Shown: positions 57,170 through 64,000 of the stretch, in pieces
Layout of the letters: every line of letters starts with the position of its first letter
How positions within the stretch are numbered: the first letter of the stretch is position 1
Source: Isoetes taiwanensis
Taxonomy: Eukaryota; Streptophyta; Lycopodiopsida; Isoetales; Isoetaceae
DNA: 64,000 nucleotides
Assembly (NCBI GenBank): GCA_021234155.1
Contig: JAJEKV010000033.1
Coordinates: 10,135,641 to 10,199,640, forward strand
Direction: 5' to 3'
Notes under the pieces: model-generated
The model's database searches: none
What the model saw: the letters and a program-made list of their open reading frames with translations, nothing else
Told to the model about the DNA's origin: nothing
Position numbers and translations under genes: made by a program

Positions 57170-57840
57170 GAAAGCTGCAACAGAAGTAACAAAGAGTTAG
57201 AAGGATAAGAACAAAGAGGAAAAAGATCGAAGAAAAAAGCAAAAAGAAAAGAGAGGAAGAAATAGGAAAACAAGAGATAGAAATACAATAAGAGGAAGAA
57301 ATAAGAGAAGAAATAAAAATCTAGAAGGAAAGAAATAAGAATAGAATAGAGAAGAAATAAGAGAAGAAAGATAAAAGAATGAAGAAAAAAAGAAGAAATA
57401 AGAGAAGGAAGGGAAGGGAATGAAATGGAAGGAAGAAATATGGGAAGGGAAATAAAGGGATCGAAGGGAAAGAGATGAAGAAATGAAAAAGAATGAAGAA
57501 TGAGAAACAATGAAGAAAAAAAAAAAAAAAAAAAAAAAAGGGGAGAAGGAAGGGAAGGGAAGGGAAGGAAGAAATAAGGGAAGGGAGGGGAAAGAATGAG
57601 GAATAAATGGAAGAATGAAAGAATGAGAAAGCATGGAAATGAGAAAGCATGAGAAAGAAATGAGAATAAGAACGAATGAGAAAAGAAATAAGAAAGAATG
57701 AGGAAGAAGGAGAAAGCATGAGAAAGAAATGAGGAAGAATGAGGAAAGAAGAAATAAGGGAAGAATAGAAGCATGGAAGAAAGAATGAAGAAGAAAAATA
57801 ATGAAGAACAAAGAAGAAGAGGAAGGAAAGAGGGACAACA
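57170..57840. repeat. Long polypurine tract (GAA/GGA-rich)
   Basis: About 670 bp that are almost only A and G on the plus strand, with runs such as GGAAGGGAAGGGAAGG and an A26 run at about 57514-57539. The long minus-strand frames across it are pure Phe/Ser/Leu low complexity and not genes. Confidence 0.85.
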
Positions 57841-58254
57841 AAATTTGAAATCTAGCCTAACTATTCTATCCAAAAACCTACTCAATCTAAAAGCCATGAT
57901 GTACTAACCTTAAAAATAATGCTTGCAAGTCGATGAAGCCTTTAGCGCCAGAAATCGCCTAAAAACTAGGAGTTTTGAAAGCCTAGAAACGGACTCGGAA
58001 AAGCCGGCTGCGGGTCTGTAAAAAGGTCTAGACATCGCATGCGACGAGTTTTCAAAATCGTATATACGGTTAGACGTCGCACACGATGTCCATGCGATGT
58101 ATTTTGTTATAGCGACGTCTGGGGTTTTAGTTTTTTGGGTGCCATGAAAGTTTGTCCTAAGCTAATTTGGACATTTCTGAGCCATGTATGCAGTCAAATC
58201 CACATTCCGGATTTATCCAATCTTCTATTGCTACTACTTACAAATGTCAACGGG
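57841..58254. other. Intergenic, nothing recognised
   Basis: CpG-containing short repeats (CATCGCATGCGACG, ACGTCGCACACGATG near 58034-58090) might be part of an LTR or promoter, but no boundary was found. Confidence 0.25.
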
Positions 58255-58352
58255 ATGTTTGAGCCTAGGGTGGCATGTTTGAGCCATGTGTCATGTTTGA
58301 GCCTGGGTGACATGTTTGAGCCTAGGTGGCATGTTTCAGCCTCAGTGGCACG
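58255..58352. repeat. Tandem repeat of a ~20-bp unit
   Basis: Five copies of a unit like GTTTGAGCCTAGGTGGCAT, with substitutions. Confidence 0.8.
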
Positions 58353-58369
58353 TTACCCTTGTGCCGCGT

Positions 58370-59230
58370 CTTGAAGTAGGGGGGTATCGAGGCCAGAGCA
58401 TGGGCCCTAAAACCCCCCCAGAAGCAGCTTGCCCCAAAAGTCCTCTCCCGAAGGCCCTGACGACGGAAGGGAAATCTCCCCTATCTGGAATCATAATTTG
58501 GCTCTTCATTGAGCTTAGAGCGTCAACGTTGCCTTGGGGACCAAGTTTCGTGGCCAGAAGATGACCCATTGTCTCAGAAGCACCAAAGTAGCTCATGTCC
58601 AGCATCTCGTAGTCAATTGGCATGGGAGGTGGATGCCGAATACTGCCATGTAGGGCGTGCGCGTTCCTTTCTCATGCAAAACTGATCGTGTAACTTGGTC
58701 TCTAGGGTAATTTCACCATTTCGGACGACATGGCAAAGTCGAATCTCCGTTCCGGGGCCTTCACATTGCCCGAACGAACACTTCGGTTTCTACACGGTCC
58801 CCCGTAGGACGCTTCACTGTTTGATAAGTTCCCCAGACCGATCTTGGATTTTTTTTGGGCCCGCACATGGCCTCTGAACCGAGGATTTAACAGTCGGATA
58901 GGGGAACCGAGCTCCAGGAGAATGGTCATTAGCGTATGGCGCCCTGGGGGAGCGATGCCAAGAAAGGCTGCCTCGGGAAATTTTTTGGGTCCCGCCTCCT
59001 GGGGTCCTTACTCTCCCCTCCTGTGAGGCAGCTTTGCAAGGTCCTGGCCTTGTTTGACTTAGGGAATGGTCCCAGCTCGACTGCCCAACAAAGGGCTGCC
59101 CGGATCGCTCTAATGCTAACTCGAAAAATTGGCATGTATGCTGGTGATGCCAGCTGTAACAGACCTGGGCACTTGATGAGCCAGTATAAAAGCTTAAGAG
59201 GAAAATGGAAGGTCACATACTGCAGGTAAT
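58370..59230. other. GC-rich segment of unknown origin
   Basis: Base composition jumps compared with the flanks. Open frames on both strands (58342-58623, 58929-59237) have no family resemblance. The style resembles plant organelle (especially mitochondrial) non-coding DNA or an LTR, but I cannot identify a matching gene. Given the organellar rRNA pieces at 60.2-60.4 kb, an old organelle transfer is possible. Confidence 0.3.
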
Positions 59231-59950
59231 CCTCCAAAGTTCAACTAGCTCCAAATCATTTCCAATAGACAAAATAAACCTTCAAAATAAAGACCAGTAT
59301 GAGGAAAACATATTGTCTTAGACTTGTTTTGTGATTGAAGAAAAACTACTTCCTTTCGAATTAATGTGAACTCATGGTCTTGCATGCTTCTTGTTTATCA
59401 CTGATCAGCAAATACAAAATGGGAAGTTGGATCAAATAGGAAAATTCAGATGAATGGCTCTACTGTCCTATACAACATTTTCAAAGACTTTCTCAAGCAT
59501 TGAACACAAGATGATAAAAAGAGAACTGGATATAGTACTAGAAATACCCAGGCTACATATTTCAGTAGCTTTGAAGAAGTTCCTACAATTCTCCACATCT
59601 TTAGCATATGATTCATAAAATAGAGCATGGATTTTGCCATTCTCATTTATCTTTGAAAATTTGAATATATCTCTAGGATCAACGATCAACTTGTATATGC
59701 AGGATGAAGGGATAAGCAAAGTTCGTAAACATGATAGGATAGAGATAAAACTTATGTGGTTCATCCAAGCTCGGAGGTATCTTGAATCGGTCTGGTACTT
59801 CTATTTGTTCTGGAATGTTCTTACACATGGTTCTACCATTGGAAGTTTGCCAGATTGTGCTCCTTCAGAAGGATATGCTTCTTCTGCCAAACTGTACTCC
59901 TCCAAAAGTGTACTTACAGCCTGCTCGGTATCGGCTATAGAAGATGCCAT
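59231..59950. other. Intergenic, no gene recognised
   Basis: Short frames on both strands (59446-59966), no domain seen. Confidence 0.3.
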
Positions 59951-60154
59951 TGTTTGTTACAAATAAGATGAACTATAGCTTCTCCAAGGCAAACCTCTAC
60001 TTTTGCAAGGCGGGATTCGTGATTAGATTCTTGAGGAAGGGAAGGTTTTCAAAAAACTATCAGGTCATCTTTTGAAGAAATGCCTTAGCCGTAGTATATC
60101 TGTAGCCACGTGAAGCTAGTTCCAGTTCTGCAAGAACCCTAAGTTTAAGACAAG

Positions 60155-60232
60155 GCGGAGCGAATCCGGAAAGTTTCTCAGAAAGAGTCTGGATTGTTCT
60201 CCGCAACTCGAGAACATGAAGTTGGAATCGCG
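60155..60232 (+). pseudogene. Organelle-type SSU rRNA fragment (helix 42-43 region)
   Basis: GGCGGAGCGAATCCGGAAAG, then TCTGGATTGTTCTCCGCAAC, TCGAGAACATGAAGTTGGAA and TCGC correspond to bacterial-type 16S rRNA around positions 1260-1345. The TTCTC...GAGAA stem is intact and of the alphaproteobacterial/mitochondrial kind rather than the usual plastid sequence. Only ~78 bp, so it is an inserted fragment, not a gene. Confidence 0.55.
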
Positions 60233-60311
60233 CCTTGCTTTTCTGAATAACTAAGGCATACATGCTCCGATGCTTACAGCCTCCTCCTAATATTGGGCTG
60301 CACAAGCTGCT

Positions 60312-60452
60312 CTGACAACAACCATGCACCACCTGTGTCCGCGTTCTCGAAGGCACTCCTCTCTCTCAAGAGGATTCGCGGCATGTCAAGCCTCGATAAG
60401 GTTCTTCGCGTTGCATCGCATAAAATCACATGCTCCATCGCGCCGCACGAGG
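60312..60452 (-). pseudogene. Organelle-type SSU rRNA fragment (positions ~930-1065)
   Basis: Minus strand reads CATGTGATTTTATGCGATGC, AACGCGAAGAACCTTA, GGCTTGACATGCCGCGAATC, CTCTTGAGAGAGAGGAGTGC, CTTCGAGAACGCGGACACAG and GTGGTGCATGG. This is the 16S rRNA segment around helices 30-34, very close to plastid 16S but with many G-to-A type changes and AACGCGAAG instead of AAAGCGAAG. It faces opposite to the piece at 60155 although both belong to the same rRNA, so the insertion is rearranged. A GGCTCATGTACGGTTTGG at 60461-60478 resembles the domain V strand of an organellar group II intron. Confidence 0.7.
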
Positions 60453-60735
60453 CCATAGAAGGCTCATGTACGGTTTGGAAGCCGAGTCGCATCAGCGATG
60501 TCCAGGCTTAGGTTAACACTAGAGCAGGAGCCGCTACCTAATATAAATAAGATCAACTACCGCTTCTTCAAGGCAAGCCTCTACTTTTGCAAGGCGAGAC
60601 TGATGCTCATATTCTTGAGGAAAGGAAGATTTTTGAAAAAACACTAGGCCATTTACTTTGAAGAAAGGCTTTAGCTCTAACCTCTCCATAGCCACATGAA
60701 GCTAGTTCCTATTCTGCAAGAACCCTAGGTTCAAG

Positions 60736-61007
60736 CTCCTCAAGCCTTGCATGTGAAATATGAGATAATTTTAGATAAAATATTTTTAATTTATTGTATA
60801 TCAAATATTCATTTGTGTAACTATTAGAAAGTGCCACGAAAATCAGTGTGAGTGGTTGTGCACTCTAGATATATGCATTAGTATGTCCCATAAGATATGG
60901 CCACCAAATCATATGAAAACCATAGGTAAAAATGTATGGAAATACAAAGGAAACCGCCTGTTATTATGCCTCACGTCCCAATCATCTCGCATGATCACTT
61001 TAACCTT
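60736..61007. other. Flank of the chromovirus
   Basis: The 3' LTR of the minus-strand chromovirus would be expected near here. No TG...CA ends could be recognised. Confidence 0.3.
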
Positions 61008-61195
61008 CACCATGACCCCCCCTATGGTCAGGTGCACGAGCCCCGCATCGTGGCATAGAGAGCATCCGACAGATGTCCCATCATCGCCCACCATGCCTCA
61101 CTTCCTCTCTCGCATGACCCTACTGGTCATGCGCACCTCTTGGTGCATGTTGGCCTAGAGAATGCCTTAAAGGCGTATCCCATCATCGCCTACAC
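61008..61195. repeat. Two diverged tandem units in the chromovirus 3' region
   Basis: Read on the minus strand, GGCGATGATGGGA(T/C)A begins two ~95-bp units that share GCATTCTCTA/GCTCTCTA, GTGCGCATGACC/GTGCACCTGACC and GGGTCATG. A G7 run (CCCCCCC at about 61016) might be the polypurine tract. Confidence 0.5.
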
Positions 61196-61253
61196 GTTCC
61201 AAGTTTCTGGCACATGCATTCCACTAGCTAGAATACATTTGCCAGAGCTAAGG

Positions 61254-64000
61254 CTAACTAAGAAACATCCTAAGGTAACCTCCTGGCAAGTCGGCGTCGA
61301 CCAAGTCAGAGACGACTCGCCCATAAAACTCCTTCATGAAGTCCGGGTATTGCTTCTCCAAATCCTGCTTCAATACTCATGTGGCATCTTCCACGGGCAA
61401 GTGTTTCCACTTGACCAAATACTGTAGGAACTGAGATCTCCTAGTCTTCTTGAATGACTTATCCAGAAGTAATTCAGGCACAATTTCAACTTGTTCCTCC
61501 GTCATTTCCAACAAAGTTGGAGTATCCAAAACCTCCTCAGGGTTTGGGTTGTGCCTTTTCAATAAACTCACATGGAAGACCTTGTGGACTTTGAGGTGCG
61601 CTGGGAGATCCAACTTGTAAGCTTGAGAGCCTACTTTCTCCATAATCTTAAAGGGTCCGGCCCACCTAGGGGCAAGCTTCTTGCAATTCCCTATGCAAAG
61701 CTTGGCTTGCTTCACCTTGATCTTCAACCACACGCTGTCGCCTACCTTGAACTCCCTTATGGTCCTGTGCCTGTCGGCTACACTCTTTTGCCGACTTCTT
61801 GCTGCTAATAGGTACCCCCTTACTTCTTCAACCAGCTGCTGCATATCTCCTAGCATTTGCTGGGATACTTCTACCTTTGACACAGGATTGTGCCAAGTAT
61901 CCGGGGTTAGGCACTGGTACCCATAATTGATCATGAAGGGAGACATCTGGGATGACTTCTGCTTGGCACTGTTGTAGGCGAATTCTACCAAGTGGATGAA
62001 ATCATCCCACTTGGACTGCTTATTCCATACATAACTTCTGAGCATATCTTCGATGATGCAATTCGTCCGCTCCGTCTGGCCATCCGTCTAAGGATGGTAA
62101 GCCGTGCTCATCGAGAGCTTGGTCTGGATCGTGGCAAAAAGATCCTGCCAGAATGCACTCATGAACTTGGAATCCCTGTCCGATATTATCTCTCGAGGCA
62201 TGCCGTGGAGTGAAAATCTCCTTTACAAATAGAACGGCAGTGTCTAAGGCTGTGTCCGTAGTCTTGCAAGGCACGAAGTGTGCCATCTTAGATAATTTAT
62301 CTACGACCATCATTAGTGCATCTTTGCCTCGAAGAGTCCTAGGAAGTCCTGTAATAAAATCCATGCTTATTACTTCCCATTTTGCAGAATTCGCAGCTGC
62401 TCTGCCTTGGTCTGCTGGCACAATTGACATTCCCGAATATATCTGGCTATCTGTTTCTTCATTCCCGGCCAGAAATAGCTACTTCGAATCTTGAAATACG
62501 TCTTCATAAACCCCGCATGCCCGGCTATTGGGCTGTTGTGTGTGTCATGAAGAATTAACTTCCTTACGCCTGACGGTTCGGGCACACACAACTTATCTTT
62601 ATGGTACAAGAGGTTGCCTTCCTTCCTATAATGTTTGAAGGCTTCCTTTTCCTTATCTGTTCTGGCCTCCTTAAAGAGGCTTGTCCATACCTCCTTGAAA
62701 TCACCATCAGATGGCAATGTCTCCTCAATTTTCTTGCCATACCCACTCGAAAGAGTCGATATAGCATTACAATGTGTTCTTGTCTCAAGGGGTCTTCTAG
62801 AGAGAGCATCAGCAACCACGTTCAACTTACCCGGCTTATAAGCAATCTCGAAATCATACTCTTCGAGGAATTCCATCCACCTCCTTTGTCTTAGATTGAG
62901 GAGTGGTTGGGTAAAAATGTATTGGAGGCTCTGGTGATCAGTATCTAACTGAAATTTCCTTCCAAGCAAATAATGCCTCCAAATACGAAGAGCTCTCACG
63001 ATAGCTAGAAGTTCCTGATCATGGGTTGGATAACGCTGCTCGGCATCATTCAACTTCTTAGAGTCGTAGGCTACTACTCTTCCTTCTTGCATAAGGACTC
63101 CACCTGTTGCTAGCTTACTCGCATCAGTTGCTACTAGCTTGTCCTTATCTGGATCCGGCAGAATTAGCACTGGTGCTGTTGTTAAGGCTTCCTTAAGCTT
63201 TTCAAATGAAGCTTGAACATTTTCTAGCCAATGTGTTCTCCAATCTTTCACCTTAACATTCTTAGTGAGGTCCGTCAAGGGGGATGCCCACTTAGCGAAG
63301 TCCTTTACGAACTTCCTATAGTATCCTGTCAGACCTAGAAAGCTTCTCACTTCGGCTACATTCTTTGGAGCTGGCCAATCAACTACTGCTTCAATCTTTG
63401 CGGGGTCGGTGGAGATCCCTTCCGCTGATATCACGTGGCCCAAGTACACTCTTTCGATAGCAAAGTGGCATTTGGAGAGCTTCCCATACAACCAATTTCG
63501 TCTCAACTTCTCCAACACTCTTCTCAATTGCTGACAATGATCTTCAATGGACTTGCTGTAGACTAGAATGTCGTCGAAGAAAACAATGATAAACTCATCT
63601 AAGAACTCCCTGAAGATGTCGTTCATGAGACGCATGAAGGTTGCCGGGGCATTCGATAAGCCAAAGGGAATTACCGTAAACTCGAAGTGCCCATACCGCG
63701 TTCTGAAGGCGGTCTTATGGATATCTTCTTCCTTTATCCTTATTTGGTGGTAACCTGACCTTAAGTCAATCTTAGATAAAACTTTCGCTCCTTGGAGCTG
63801 ATCCATCAAATCATCTGCCCTTGGCAGAGCATACTTATTCTTTATCGTCTGCTTGTTAAGCTGGCGATAATCTATACACATTCTTAGACTCCCATCCTTC
63901 TTCTTTACGAAGAGTATGGGTGCTCCAAAAGGAGACACACTTGCTCTAATAAATCCAAGGTCAAGCAATTCCTGCAGCTGCTTCTTGAGCTCAATCAACT
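61254..64000 (-). pseudogene. Ty3/gypsy chromovirus pol: RT, RNase H, integrase, chromodomain
   Basis: Minus strand, running off the window at the N-terminal side. 64000-62370 is one open frame. [43 protein letters not shown] with catalytic DD. RNase [41 protein letters not shown]. Integrase zinc domain: [13 protein letters not shown] with CQLCQQ. The core begins [11 protein letters not shown] in a second frame; the linker before it is shortened and a frameshift near 62200 destroys the second catalytic Asp region. 62045-61254 continues with YGYQCLTPDTW, GDSVWLKIK, the GPY/F module (LAPRWAGPFKI) and HVSLLKRHNPN. The chromodomain reads FLQYLVKWKHLPVEDAT and then TGA in place of the conserved Trp, followed by open sequence to TAG at 61254-61256. 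The element cannot make a full polyprotein. The clade is a plant chromovirus; closer placement is not possible by eye. Confidence 0.9.

Larger units (their letters stand above)
59955..60735. repeat. ~185-bp direct repeat flanking organelle-type rRNA pieces
   Basis: 59957-60145 and 60543-60735 share AAATAAGAT(G/C)AACTA, CTCTACTTTTGCAAGGCG, ATTCTTGAGGAA, TTTGAAGAAA, GCCACGTGAAGCTAGTTCC (A in place of G in copy 2) and TTCTGCAAGAACCCTA. The rRNA-like pieces lie exactly between them. Confidence 0.8.

Noticed and set aside
57076-57897. 273-codon minus-strand open frame
   Set aside because: Pure Phe/Ser/Leu low complexity, the direct translation of the polypurine tract.
58370-59230. Mitochondrial gene transfer with an identifiable gene
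   Set aside because: GC content and style suggest organelle DNA, but no known mitochondrial or plastid gene could be recognised in either strand.
60293-60511. 72-codon open frame on the plus strand
   Set aside because: It is the antisense reading of the organelle-type 16S rRNA fragment.

Overview
The window is nuclear DNA from a land plant with a large, repeat-rich genome. Evidence for this: introns with GT-AG borders, a plant-specific membrane-associated-kinase-regulator-like gene, plant-type Ty3 chromovirus and L1 retrotransposons, CACTA-like and foldback DNA transposons, and organelle-derived rRNA. Gene density is very low. Only one compact reading frame (14280-15014) looks like an intact host gene. 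Jockey/RTE-like LINE fragments and a eukaryotic HUH-Rep gene family would fit a fern, lycophyte or gymnosperm better than a flowering plant, but the species cannot be fixed from the sequence.

Layout. 1-928 is the 3' part of an LTR. 2340-3200 is a LINE reverse transcriptase relic. 3860-4505 is a multi-exon relic of AIR carboxylase (PurE domain). 4943-7700 is a broken transposase-like gene carrying the end of a CACTA-like element. 7.7-13.7 kb is mostly repeat debris with pentanucleotide-tailed retroposon ends. 14.3-15.0 kb is the MAKR/BKI1-like gene. 15.3-19.2 kb holds LINE fragments. 20.5-25.5 kb holds diverged duplicates around a large (ca. 559 bp) tandem duplication. 27-30.8 kb holds a foldback element, two exons of a thimet oligopeptidase relic and a small TIR element with a perfect target-site duplication.

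The most unusual content is at 32-41 kb: two homologous, divergently placed genes (minus 32164-33902, plus 38936-40611). They encode a rolling-circle type HUH endonuclease (HLHxQ plus YCMK motifs) without any visible helicase. Both seem to keep the same two-exon structure and both carry frameshifts or stops. They resemble Replitron-type HUH transposons more than Helitrons or geminivirus Rep genes. This is the best candidate for a little-described system.

41-47 kb has two related inverted-repeat (MITE-like) elements. 47271-52902 is a 5'-truncated L1 LINE with a probable target-site duplication. 52.9-56.1 kb is a kinase-like pseudogene split by a solo LTR with a perfect 5-bp duplication (TCTCC). 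56.5-58.4 kb has minisatellites and a polypurine tract. 60.1-60.5 kb has two inverted pieces of organelle-type small-subunit rRNA. 61254-64000 is a Ty3/gypsy chromovirus pol gene on the minus strand, damaged and running off the window. Apart from the MAKR-like gene the window is a graveyard of mobile elements and host-gene relics; no pathway or operon logic links the genes.
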